Assembly (NCBI GenBank): GCA_902793635.1
Contig: CADBEA010000002.1
Span: 1-64,000 of the forward strand
DNA from: an uncultured Erysipelotrichaceae bacterium
GTDB lineage: Bacteria; Bacillota_I; Bacilli_A; Erysipelotrichales; Erysipelotrichaceae
Direction: 5' to 3'
DNA length: 64,000 nt
Part shown: piece by piece, positions 8,962-16,929 of the stretch
Layout: every line of letters starts with the position of its first letter
Numbering within the stretch: the stretch's first letter is position 1
Made by a program: the position numbers and the translations under genes
Notes under the pieces: generated by a model
Seen by the model: the letters and a program-made list of their open reading frames with translations, nothing else
Database searches by the model: none
Told to the model about the DNA's origin: nothing

Positions 8962-9728
8962 GCCCGTTTTCTCCTGCTGCGGCCGGCCGAACTGATGGCC
9001 ACGATTTTCTGGAAGTATTCATCCTGATCCAGGCCTTCTCTCTTGATTTCCGTGCTGATGGCACCGTCTCGGATAAAGATCAGACGTGAAGTGAAGGATG
9101 CGACATAGGAATCATGTGTAACCATGACGATCGTCGTGCCGTTTTCCCGGTTCAGCTTTTCAAACAGTTCCATCAGTTCTTCGGAATTCTCAGAGTCCAG
9201 CGCGCCGGTCGGTTCATCCGCGACGATGATGCCCGGATTGTTGATCAGGGCTCTGGCGATGGCCGTTCTCTGCCGCTGGCCGCCGGAACATTCAAGCGGC
9301 ACCTTGTTCAGCAGATTGTCGATATTCAGCTGTTTGGAAATCGTGACGACTCTGTCTTCAATTGTTTTCGGATCCACTTTGGCCAGGGTCAGCGGCAAAG
9401 CGATATTTTCATAGATGGTATGTGTGTCCAGAAGGTTGAAACTCTGGAAAATGAAACCAAGGTTTTCGTAACGGAAACGGCCGATTTCGTTGGCACTCAT
9501 CTTCATGACACTCTTTCCCTGGATATACACATGTCCGTCCGTCGGATAGTCCATCGTGGAAATCATATTGATGAACGTGGATTTACCGGAACCTGAAGGT
9601 CCCATGACGCCGAGAAAATCTCCTTTGTGCACTTCAATGTTAATGTCGTGCAGAGCTGTTACGGCATTCAGCGAATCCGCATTATAAACCTTCTTCAGAT
9701 TTTTCGTATAAAGTACAATATCATCCAT
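8958..9728 (-). CDS. ABC transporter ATP-binding protein (BceA/MacB type)
   Basis: ATPase of the compact exporter, 256 residues. Walker A is GPSGSGKST (about 42-50), the signature is ECSGGQRQR, and Walker B with the catalytic Glu is IIVADEPTGALDSE, the ALDS D-loop being typical of the LolD/MacB/BceA group. The start is preceded by CAGGAGATAACGCAT, a clear ribosome site, and a candidate promoter lies just upstream. Couples by a 4-bp overlap to the permease. Confidence 0.93.
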   Translation of the reverse strand: MDDIVLYTKNLKKVYNADSLNAVTALHDINIEVHKGDFLGVMGPSGSGKSTFINMISTMDYPTDGHVYIQGKSVMKMSANEIGRFRYENLGFIFQSFNLLDTHTIYENIALPLTLAKVDPKTIEDRVVTISKQLNIDNLLNKVPLECSGGQRQRTAIARALINNPGIIVADEPTGALDSENSEELMELFEKLNRENGTTIVMVTHDSYVASFTSRLIFIRDGAISTEIKREGLDQDEYFQKIVAISSAGRSRRKRA

Positions 9729-9753
9729 ATGCGTTATCTCCTGTTATGTTGTA

Positions 9754-9783
9754 ATTATAAACTGTACAGATTTTTTCCTGCAA
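9754..9783 (-). promoter_or_regulatory. Candidate promoter of the ABC exporter genes
   Basis: On the minus strand TTGCAG (9778-9783) and TATAAT (9754-9759) are 18 bases apart and read toward the ATPase gene. It would allow the transporter to be expressed apart from the upstream regulators. Confidence 0.5.
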
Positions 9784-9804
9784 CGTCTCAGCACCCACAT
9801 TTTT

Positions 9805-10497
9805 CTATTTCAGAAACTGATCATTATATGTCTTCCTGAAATCCTTTTTATAGTAACGGGAAATGTAATTTACCGTTCCGTCTTTCATATGCACTTCATC
9901 ATCTTTTACATGATCGATAAATGCCGGATTGATGAGAACCGCACGGCTGGCTCTCAGCATCCACCGGGTCAGATCATGCTCGGCGATCATCCGGCACAGC
10001 GAACAGTAAACCGGATATGTCATATTGCCGGTCTGGATGTACGAGCAGTTCCCTTTGACGGTGATCGTGCGGATCTGTTCGTTTCTGACACAGTCCTTTT
10101 GGCGATTTGCCACGAAGAACAGACAGTTGTTTTTCTGTTCCAGACATAGCATCATCATTTTCTGCATTTCTGCCGGCAGCTGCACTGTCTGAATCTGATT
10201 GTCCGTCTCCGTCGCACTGTCGGTTTTTGTCAGGCATTGGTCACAGAAAGCAATCAGATTTGTTTTCTCCTGCAAAGAGAGCGGCAGTTTCTGACGGTCA
10301 AAAAAATACAGATTACAACTCTGCTCACAGTATTCACTGCAGGAAATCATCATAATCTGTATATTCATTTCTTCTTTTAAAGGCTGAATGAAGTGATTCA
10401 GTAAGTTGATGAATTGTGCTTCTTTGTCACTCTGGATCGTGATTGTGATTTTTGTGTTTTTCATGGATGTAAGTTGTTTGTGCTCCCATACTTTCAA
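9805..10497 (-). CDS. LytTR-domain transcriptional regulator with Cys-rich N-terminal domain
   Basis: DNA-binding regulator without a canonical receiver. The C-terminal 100 residues are a LytTR domain (TVKGNCSYIQT...WMLRASRAVLINPAFIDHV). The N-terminal 110 residues have an alpha/beta pattern like a decayed receiver and, numbered from the ATG at 10464, Cys at 42, 46, 50, 74 and 77 (CSEYCEQSC and CDQC), which could bind a metal or sense redox state (inference). Two starts are possible: TTG 10497, with AGGAA six bases upstream, or ATG 10464, with no near ribosome site. Either way it overlaps the XRE gene, by 71 or 38 bp, so translation is likely coupled. Confidence 0.78.
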   Translation of the reverse strand: MKVWEHKQLTSMKNTKITITIQSDKEAQFINLLNHFIQPLKEEMNIQIMMISCSEYCEQSCNLYFFDRQKLPLSLQEKTNLIAFCDQCLTKTDSATETDNQIQTVQLPAEMQKMMMLCLEQKNNCLFFVANRQKDCVRNEQIRTITVKGNCSYIQTGNMTYPVYCSLCRMIAEHDLTRWMLRASRAVLINPAFIDHVKDDEVHMKDGTVNYISRYYKKDFRKTYNDQFLK

Positions 10498-10825
10498 GCA
10501 GTTCCTGAAAAAGACGGCGCTGATAAGCAGGTATTCTGTTGTTTATAATCAGAATATCATTTTCGTATTCATCTGAACAGAAGAGCGTGTTCAGATCTAC
10601 TTTAAGATATTCAGAAATCAGTTTGGCTTTGTCCATCTTGATTTCATGGTTGCCCGTTTCGTAGTTGGAAATTTCCTGCCGGCTGACACCAACCGCGTTC
10701 GCCAGCTGCTGCTGGGTGATTTGTTTTGTCTCACGAAAAAAGCGGATCCGGTTGCCGGATTCTTCTTCATAAGCGGGTTCGTTTCTTCTGTCCTCCACCG
10801 GAGGCATTTCCTTTTTCTTTTTCAT
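10427..10825 (-). CDS. XRE family helix-turn-helix regulator
   Basis: 132 residues. A Cro/C1-type HTH spans about 24-78 (IRFFRETKQITQQQLANAVG, then SRQEISNYETGN), preceded by a charged N-terminal tail and followed by a 50-residue C-terminal part that does not match a sensor domain I know. First of an overlapping pair with the LytTR gene. Its likely targets are its own operon and the ABC exporter genes downstream (inference from position). Confidence 0.85.
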   Translation of the reverse strand: MKKKKEMPPVEDRRNEPAYEEESGNRIRFFRETKQITQQQLANAVGVSRQEISNYETGNHEIKMDKAKLISEYLKVDLNTLFCSDEYENDILIINNRIPAYQRRLFQELLESMGAQTTYIHEKHKNHNHDPE

Positions 10826-10872
10826 ATCCTTCCATTACAGAAAGTATATGTTCAAACTGCCTTTCAGAAAGA

Positions 10873-10903
10873 ATACATGCGCAACCTGACGTTGCGCATG
10901 TAT
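10873..10903. repeat. 13-bp perfect inverted repeat between two regulator genes
   Basis: Arms ATACATGCGCAAC and GTTGCGCATGTAT with a five-base loop, four bases after the stop of the second LytTR gene. Read leftward it is followed by TTCTTTCT, a weak T-tract, so it is either a terminator for that gene or an operator for the XRE gene. Confidence 0.6.
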
Positions 10904-10906
10904 GTT

Positions 10907-11593
10907 TCAGGCACCGGTCAATCGGGCACGGATCTCCTTCTGCCACTTCCGTCCGACGGGCAGTTTATGGCGGCCCGGCAGCTGCAGCTGTGTTGATTCA
11001 AGCACCCTGATCTGATAGATATTCACAATACAGTTACGGTTGATATATACAAACCCCCATTTCGCAAATTGCGGATAGACGGACCGCAGGGTCTGTGGTT
11101 TCAGACATACCGTCCTGTTTCCCTGCATATGCATGTACAGACGGCGCTGTACCGTCTCCACATACAGAATACTGGCAACCGGTATCTGCGCATACCTTCT
11201 GCTGGCAAGCTGCACCGTAACCGTGCCCTGCAGGATGATTTCCTTCCGGATCATTGACCAAATGCCGGCAAATTCTTTTTCCATCCTTTCTGTTAATACA
11301 TACGCCAGTACATTGGTCCCGAATGCTTCCCGGATCCGGTCGGTTTCCGAGCCGACCAGAACGATCAGAGTCCGAAGGGATAAACGGTGCAGGTGTTCCG
11401 CCAGTTTCAGAAAATCCATGTCCGGAATTCCGTCTGTCAGAAAGACCGCCTGATACCTTTCCCTTTCCGCCGCCTTCAAAAATGAGCGGGCATCATAATA
11501 CGAAGTACATTCCACATTTGTCTGAGATTGTTCCATAAGCAGTCTCAGCCGGCGATGCTCGGCACTTCTCTCTGTAACAATCGCGGTTCTCAT
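10907..11593 (-). CDS. LytTR response-regulator-like protein with degenerate receiver
   Basis: 228 residues: an N-terminal CheY-like domain (1-115) and a C-terminal LytTR DNA-binding domain (about 125-225, with IPVASILYVETVQRRLYMHM and FVYINRNCIVN). The receiver lacks the phosphorylation chemistry: the acidic pair after the first strand is TE, the phosphoacceptor position in VFLTDGIPDMD is Thr53, and the late Lys is absent. It is therefore unlikely to be phosphorylated, and no histidine kinase is adjacent. No ribosome site precedes the ATG; two direct repeats upstream (11635-11665) look like a LytTR operator, suggesting autoregulation. Confidence 0.82.
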   Translation of the reverse strand: MRTAIVTERSAEHRRLRLLMEQSQTNVECTSYYDARSFLKAAERERYQAVFLTDGIPDMDFLKLAEHLHRLSLRTLIVLVGSETDRIREAFGTNVLAYVLTERMEKEFAGIWSMIRKEIILQGTVTVQLASRRYAQIPVASILYVETVQRRLYMHMQGNRTVCLKPQTLRSVYPQFAKWGFVYINRNCIVNIYQIRVLESTQLQLPGRHKLPVGRKWQKEIRARLTGA

Positions 11594-11634
11594 ACTTATA
11601 TCGTAAAACTATCTGCGCGCTGTGCATGACCACA

Positions 11635-11665
11635 TATCACGGATTACTGCCACTTATCACGGATT
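11635..11665 (-). promoter_or_regulatory. Pair of direct repeats, candidate LytTR operator
   Basis: Two copies of AATCCGTGATA on the minus strand (11635-11645 and 11655-11665) repeat every 20 bases, roughly two helical turns, as in LytTR-family sites. They lie 42-72 bases before the LytTR gene, upstream of a TATAAG at 11598-11603 that has no recognisable -35. Confidence 0.6.
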
Positions 11666-11691
11666 GACCTGTTCACTTGCCGGAAAACAAG

Positions 11692-11719
11692 AAAAGAGCC
11701 CCTTTTGCAAGGAGCTCTG
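11692..11719 (-). terminator. Terminator after gpmI
   Basis: Minus-strand hairpin with arms AGAGCTCC and GGGGCTCT followed by TTTTC, located 18 bases after the gpmI stop. Confidence 0.75.
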
Positions 11720-11736
11720 AATGATACTTTGATTGC

Positions 11737-13317
11737 TTATTTGGTAATGGATTCGAGCCAGTTCGGATCCGGTTCGAAGCCGAGCAGCTTGACGACTGTC
11801 GAAGCAACGTTGGCCAGACCAAAGTCGCCTTCTTCCTTGACTTCCGTGCCTTCCGGTCCGTTGAAGATTGCGAACGGTACAGGTGCCAGTGTGTGGCTTG
11901 TCTTTGCCTTCGGTGTGCCGTCGTCGTTGCGGCCCTTGTCATACATCTGGTCGGAGTTGCCGTGATCAGCTGTGACAACCAGTGTGCAGTCCATCTTGCG
12001 GCAGGCATCCATGACTCTCTTCAGCATCAGGTCGACAGATTCGACACCGATCAGTGTAGCTTCATAGTTGCCGGTATGACCGACCATGTCGCCGTTCGGA
12101 TAGTTGCAGCGCAGGAACTGGTATTTGCCGGATTCGATTGCTTCGACCATCTTGTCGGTGATCTCGGTTGCCTTCATCCATGGCTTCAGTTCGAACGGAA
12201 TGATATCAGACGGGATTTCTTCCCATGTTTCGTTGGCGAACTTCTCGGATCTGTTGCCGTTCCAGAAGTATGTAACGTGACCGAACTTCTGTGTTTCGGA
12301 ACATGCATAGCACTGCAGACCCTTGTTGAGCAGGAATTCGCTCAGTGTGTGCTCAATGTGCGGCGGTTCAACCAGGAAGTTTGCCGGCAGTTTGAGGTCT
12401 CCGTCATACTGCAGCATACCGGCATAGAATACATCCGGCTTCTTGACCTGATCAAATGCATCAAAGCCCTTGTTCATGTAGTCAAATGCCTTGGAGATTT
12501 CAACAGCACGGTCGCCTCTGAAGTTGAACAGGATCACGGAGTCACCGTCGTCAACGGTACCTACCGGTGTGTCACCGTCAGCTACGACGAAGCCCGGCAG
12601 GAACTGGTCGGTTCCTTCGCTTTCCGGATACAGAGCCTGGATCGCTTCCTGAGCGGACGGGAACTTTCTGCCGTCACCCATGACATGGATGTGCCAGCCT
12701 CTTTCAACCATCGACCAGTCAGCTTCGTAACGGTCCATTGTGATGACCATACGGCCGCCGCCGGATGCGATGCGGCTGTTGAATGTGTCGTCATTCAGTT
12801 CAGCCATGACATCTTCGAGCTGCTTGACATATTTCGGAGCGGATCCTTCCGGTACGTCACGTCCATCGAGAAGAACGTGTACTCTGACTTCCTTGAGGCC
12901 TTCCTTCTTGCACTGTCTGAGCATAGCCAGCAGATGGGAAATGTTGGAGTGAACATTACCGTCGGACAGCAGGCCGAGGAAATGCATCTTTCCGTCATGT
13001 GTCTTGGCGAAATCAACAGCGCCTTTCCAGGCAGCGGACTCATAGATACTGCCGCTTTCGATCGATTCGTTGACCAGCTTGGCGCCCTGGGAATAAACCT
13101 GGCCGCAGCCGAGTGCGTTGTGTCCTACTTCGGAGTTGCCCATATCTGTGTCGTCCGGCAGACCAACGGCTGTGCCGTGTGCCTTGATCGTTGTATGCGG
13201 CCACTTTGTCATTAATTCTTCAATCTGTGGTTTGTAAGCGTGCAGAACAGCATTGCCCATGTCTTTTTCTGTCCAGCCGACACCGTCCATAACCACAAGT
13301 ACTACTGGTTTAGCCAT
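11737..13317 (-). CDS. gpmI: 2,3-bisphosphoglycerate-independent phosphoglycerate mutase
   Basis: Interconverts 3- and 2-phosphoglycerate in glycolysis, using two manganese ions. 526 residues, slightly longer than the usual 505-515. The N-terminal metal Asp is in LVVMDGVGW, the phosphoserine nucleophile is Ser62 in MGNSEVGH, and the second metal centre is in TADHGNSDQM. Start ATG 13317 is preceded by GGAG. Transcribed alone, with its own terminator. Confidence 0.97.
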   Translation of the reverse strand: MAKPVVLVVMDGVGWTEKDMGNAVLHAYKPQIEELMTKWPHTTIKAHGTAVGLPDDTDMGNSEVGHNALGCGQVYSQGAKLVNESIESGSIYESAAWKGAVDFAKTHDGKMHFLGLLSDGNVHSNISHLLAMLRQCKKEGLKEVRVHVLLDGRDVPEGSAPKYVKQLEDVMAELNDDTFNSRIASGGGRMVITMDRYEADWSMVERGWHIHVMGDGRKFPSAQEAIQALYPESEGTDQFLPGFVVADGDTPVGTVDDGDSVILFNFRGDRAVEISKAFDYMNKGFDAFDQVKKPDVFYAGMLQYDGDLKLPANFLVEPPHIEHTLSEFLLNKGLQCYACSETQKFGHVTYFWNGNRSEKFANETWEEIPSDIIPFELKPWMKATEITDKMVEAIESGKYQFLRCNYPNGDMVGHTGNYEATLIGVESVDLMLKRVMDACRKMDCTLVVTADHGNSDQMYDKGRNDDGTPKAKTSHTLAPVPFAIFNGPEGTEVKEEGDFGLANVASTVVKLLGFEPDPNWLESITK

Positions 13318-13440
13318 AATTATTTTTCTCCTTTATTCTCTTTATTAAATATACCATAGTTCCGGATTCAATCACTGCGTGACTTTATGTTTTCTGCCGC
13401 AAAGTTGTCTTTCTGCCGGTATGTTTCTGTTCAGCCATGA

Positions 13441-13478
13441 AAAAAGAAGCACTCTGTCATTTCTGACCGGGTGCTTCC
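13441..13478 (-). terminator. Terminator after carB
   Basis: Minus-strand hairpin with arms GAAGCACCCGGTCAG and CTGACCGGGTGCTTC-like complement (AGAGTGCTTC on the distal side, imperfect) followed by six T, 23 bases after the carB stop. Confidence 0.7.
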
Positions 13479-13501
13479 CGTTATTGATTGGTATTTCTGT
13501 A

Positions 13502-16500
13502 TCAGGCGTCGATCGTGGAGATGCGCAGGGTGATTTCCTCCAACACGTCCAGCAGTGCTTTGACGGTGTCAAGCGACGTGAACATCGTGGTGTTGTTTTC
13601 GACCGCGCACATGCGGATCAGAGCACCGTCCTTGTTGTCGCCGTCAGAGCTGATGTTTCTGGTATTGATCAGATAGGCGATATGTCCCTGACGGATCGCG
13701 GAAGGAATGTCGTTGGGATCTTCGCTGATCTTTTTGCGGATATGAGTGCGGATGCCGTTCTTCTTGAGGAATTCAGCCGTTCCCTTGGTCGCTTCGATAT
13801 TGAAGCCGAGGTCATAGAAGCGGCGGATCAGCGGCAGTGCTTCATCCTTGTCGGAATCCGCAACCGTTACAAAGACCGTTCCGTAGTTGCGCAGGTTCAT
13901 GCCGGAAGCCTGCAGGGCTTTATACAGCGCTCTGTTCAGACGGGTATCGTAGCCGATCGCTTCACCGGTCGATTTCATTTCCGGTGACAGATAGGCATCC
14001 AGACCCCTGATCTTGCTGAAGGAGAAGACCGGAACCTTGACATAATAACGTTTCTTTTCTTCCGGATAGATATCGAAGAAGCCGAGTTCCTTCAGACTCA
14101 TGCCGAGAATGACTTCCGTGGCGATATCGGCCAGGGAATAGCCGGTCGCCTTGGAAAGGAACGGCACGGTACGGGAAGAACGCGGATTGACTTCAATGAC
14201 ATAGACGTTCTCGTTTTTGTCGACGATGAACTGAATGTTATAGATACCGATGATGCCGATGCCAAGACCCAGCTTCTTGGTATACTGCAGGATCGTTCCC
14301 TTGACCTTGTCGGAGATACTGAAGGCCGGATAGACGGAAATCGAGTCACCGGAATGAATGCCGGTGCGTTCCACCAGTTCCATGATGCCCGGCACGAAGA
14401 CGTTCCGGCCGTCACATACAGCGTCTACTTCCACTTCCTTGCCGGCGATATACTGGTCGACAAGAACCGGTTTTTCCTCATCGATTTCAACGGCTGTTTT
14501 CAGATAATGACGCAGCTGTTCTTCGTTGGCGACGATCTGCATGGCCCGGCCGCCGAGAACGAAACTCGGACGGACAAGAACCGGATAGCCGATTTCTTCG
14601 GCTGCCGCGATGCCGTCTTCGATCTTTGTGACCGCCCGGCCGTCCGGCTGCGGGATATCGAGGTCCTGCAGGACCTTTTCAAAACTGTCTCTGTTTTCCG
14701 CTCTGTCAATGGCTTCGACACTGGTGCCGATGATCTTCACACCGCGCTTCATGATCGGTTCCGCCAGGTTGATGGCTGTCTGGCCGCCCAGCGAGGCAAT
14801 GACGCCGATTGGCTTTTCAAAGAGTACGACGTTCATGACATCTTCCGGTGTCAGCGGTTCAAAGTACAGTTTGTCGGATGTTGTATAGTCAGTCGAAACT
14901 GTTTCCGGGTTACTGTTGATGATGATTGCTTCATAGCCGGCTTTGCGGATGGTCTGCACGGCATGGACGGTGGAGTAGTCGAATTCCACGCCCTGGCCGA
15001 TACGGATCGGTCCGGCACCGAGCACGACGATCTTTTTCCGGTTGGAAAGAACGGATTCATTTTTGCCGCTGTAGGAAGAGTAATGATAAGCGATGTATTT
15101 GCCGGAATAGAGGGTGTCCACCATCCGGAAGACCGGGAAGATATCATTCTCTTTTCTTAAGTTGAAGACAGCAAGTTCATCCTGGTTCCACAGCTTCGCG
15201 ATATAGCGGTCGCCGAAGCCCATCTGCTTGGCTTCCTTCAGCACTTCCAGGTCATTGACATGGGCGGCGAGCTTCTCTTCCATATCGGTGATCTTGCGGA
15301 TCGACTCCAGGAAGAGGGTCGTGATCATGGTAGCCTTGTGGATCGTTTCCAGCGGTTCATGTCTTCTGATCAGTTCAGCGACGGCGAAGATATTGTCATA
15401 ACGGAATTCTTCCACATATTTCAGCAGATCTTCCGTTGTATACGTATCAAATTTCGCCAGGTGGAGATGATATACGCCGGTTTCCAGGGAACGGACCGAC
15501 TTCAGAATGCATTCTTCCAGGTTGGCACCGATACCCATGACTTCACCGGTCGCCTTCATCTGGGTGCCGAGGCGGTTCGGTGTGTTCGGGAATTTGTCAA
15601 ACGGGAAGCGCGGGAACTTGGCGACGATGTAGTCCAGTTTTGGTTCTTTGTCAGCTGTCGTGCCGGCCACTTCGATATCTTCCAGCGCCATGCCCATGGC
15701 GATCTTGGCGGAGACTCTGGCGATCGGATAACCGCTGGCCTTGGAAGCCAGAGCGGAAGAACGGGAAACACGCGGATTGACTTCGATCAGGTAGTATTCG
15801 CTGGTTTCCGGATGGAGGGCGAACTGAACGTTGCAGCCGCCTTCGATCTTCAGCTCACGGATGATCTTGATGGCACTGTCATTGAGCATCTTGAGATCAT
15901 GATCGTTGAGTGACAGGATCGGCGCGACGACGATCGAGTCACCGGTATGCACACCGACCGGGTCGACATTTTCCATACCGCAGATCGTGATCGCTTTATC
16001 ATAGGAGTCACGCATGACTTCGAATTCGATTTCCTTATAGCCCTTCACGCTCTTTTCGATCAGGACCTGATGAACCGGGGAAAGCTGGAAGGCATTGACG
16101 CCGATCTCTTCCAGTTCCTCTTCGTTATAGGCAAAGCCTCCGCCGGTGCCGCCCAGTGTGAAGGCCGGTCTCAGAACGACCGGATAACCGATATGCTTCG
16201 CGGCTTCCTTGGCTTCTTCCAGGCTGTAGGTGATTTCGGAAGGAATGACCGGTTCACCGATCTTCTGGCACATTTCCTTGAACATCTGACGGTCTTCAGC
16301 CCGTTCGATACTCTCTCTCGGTGTACCCAGCAGTTCAACGCCGCACTCTTTCAGAACACCTTTCTTATCCAGCTGCACCGCCAGATTCAGACCGGTCTGT
16401 CCGCCGATGCCGGGAACGATCGCGTCCGGTCTTTCATAACGCAGGATCTTGGCAATGTATTCCAGAGTCAGCGGTTCCATGTAGACCTTGTCCGCCATCT

Positions 16501-16675
16501 GGGTATCCGTCATGATCGTGGCCGGATTGGAATTGCACAGAACGACCTCATAACCCTCTTCTTTCAGGGCCAGGCAGGCCTGTGTGCCGGCATAGTCGAA
16601 TTCGGCGGCCTGACCGATAACGATCGGGCCGGAGCCGATGATCAATACTTTTTTAATGTCTGTTCTCTTTGCCAT
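13502..16675 (-). CDS. carB: Carbamoyl-phosphate synthase large subunit
   Basis: Makes carbamoyl phosphate from ammonia, bicarbonate and two ATP for pyrimidine and arginine synthesis; the ammonia normally comes from glutamine through CarA. 1057 residues from ATG 16675, which has GAGGAGAG ten bases upstream; an upstream in-frame start at 16726 falls in the leader hairpin and is rejected. Two ATP-grasp halves are visible (IIGSGPIVIGQAAEFDYAG and VLGAGPIRIGQGVEFDYS begin them), with a C-terminal allosteric MGS-type domain from about residue 930. No carA or other pyr or arg gene is nearby, which is unusual. A structured leader precedes it. Confidence 0.97.
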   Translation of the reverse strand: MAKRTDIKKVLIIGSGPIVIGQAAEFDYAGTQACLALKEEGYEVVLCNSNPATIMTDTQMADKVYMEPLTLEYIAKILRYERPDAIVPGIGGQTGLNLAVQLDKKGVLKECGVELLGTPRESIERAEDRQMFKEMCQKIGEPVIPSEITYSLEEAKEAAKHIGYPVVLRPAFTLGGTGGGFAYNEEELEEIGVNAFQLSPVHQVLIEKSVKGYKEIEFEVMRDSYDKAITICGMENVDPVGVHTGDSIVVAPILSLNDHDLKMLNDSAIKIIRELKIEGGCNVQFALHPETSEYYLIEVNPRVSRSSALASKASGYPIARVSAKIAMGMALEDIEVAGTTADKEPKLDYIVAKFPRFPFDKFPNTPNRLGTQMKATGEVMGIGANLEECILKSVRSLETGVYHLHLAKFDTYTTEDLLKYVEEFRYDNIFAVAELIRRHEPLETIHKATMITTLFLESIRKITDMEEKLAAHVNDLEVLKEAKQMGFGDRYIAKLWNQDELAVFNLRKENDIFPVFRMVDTLYSGKYIAYHYSSYSGKNESVLSNRKKIVVLGAGPIRIGQGVEFDYSTVHAVQTIRKAGYEAIIINSNPETVSTDYTTSDKLYFEPLTPEDVMNVVLFEKPIGVIASLGGQTAINLAEPIMKRGVKIIGTSVEAIDRAENRDSFEKVLQDLDIPQPDGRAVTKIEDGIAAAEEIGYPVLVRPSFVLGGRAMQIVANEEQLRHYLKTAVEIDEEKPVLVDQYIAGKEVEVDAVCDGRNVFVPGIMELVERTGIHSGDSISVYPAFSISDKVKGTILQYTKKLGLGIGIIGIYNIQFIVDKNENVYVIEVNPRSSRTVPFLSKATGYSLADIATEVILGMSLKELGFFDIYPEEKKRYYVKVPVFSFSKIRGLDAYLSPEMKSTGEAIGYDTRLNRALYKALQASGMNLRNYGTVFVTVADSDKDEALPLIRRFYDLGFNIEATKGTAEFLKKNGIRTHIRKKISEDPNDIPSAIRQGHIAYLINTRNISSDGDNKDGALIRMCAVENNTTMFTSLDTVKALLDVLEEITLRISTIDA

Positions 16676-16883
16676 AGCTGCTCTCCTCGGGATTTCGCAT
16701 ACAAAAGAAAAACCGGCTCCTAACAATGTAGAAATACATTGCAGAACCGGTAAAAGCCATTCTGGTTCGGAATATGATTTACATGTTTTTCAAGTACTCT
16801 CATATTGCGCTCCTGTCTGCTTCGGGTAAAGTTTCAAACTACTTTACTCCTGCGAATGAGTCTATCTTTTTTCCGGGCATATG
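16676..16883 (-). promoter_or_regulatory. Structured leader with intrinsic terminator before carB (attenuator candidate)
   Basis: The promoter TTGACA, 17 bases, TAGACT reads leftward from about 16888. The leader has a hairpin with arms GTAAAGT and ACTTTAC, flanked by CGCAGGAG and CAGGAGCGC. Then come AATATGA and TCATATT, which can pair, and GAACC with GGTTC, which can pair across 15 bases. The last of these competes with a terminator whose arms are 16735-16751 and 16712-16730 with a GAAA-type loop, followed by TTTTTCTTTTG. No PyrR-binding consensus, purine, T-box or ykkC core was recognised. Confidence 0.6.
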
Positions 16884-16929
16884 TCAATGATCACGCTGTC
16901 ATATTATGCGGCTGACCGGCATGTTTTCA

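Noticed and set aside
7645-9728. Naming the exporter BceAB
   Set aside because: The permease lacks the diagnostic extracellular domain and there is no BceRS pair.
11893-13215. 440-codon open frame opposite gpmI
   Set aside because: Antisense shadow of a strongly conserved enzyme gene, with no recognisable protein features.
16676-16890. carB leader as a glycine, THF or T-box riboswitch
   Set aside because: Short resemblances (CCGAAG, GGAG) but the conserved cores are missing.
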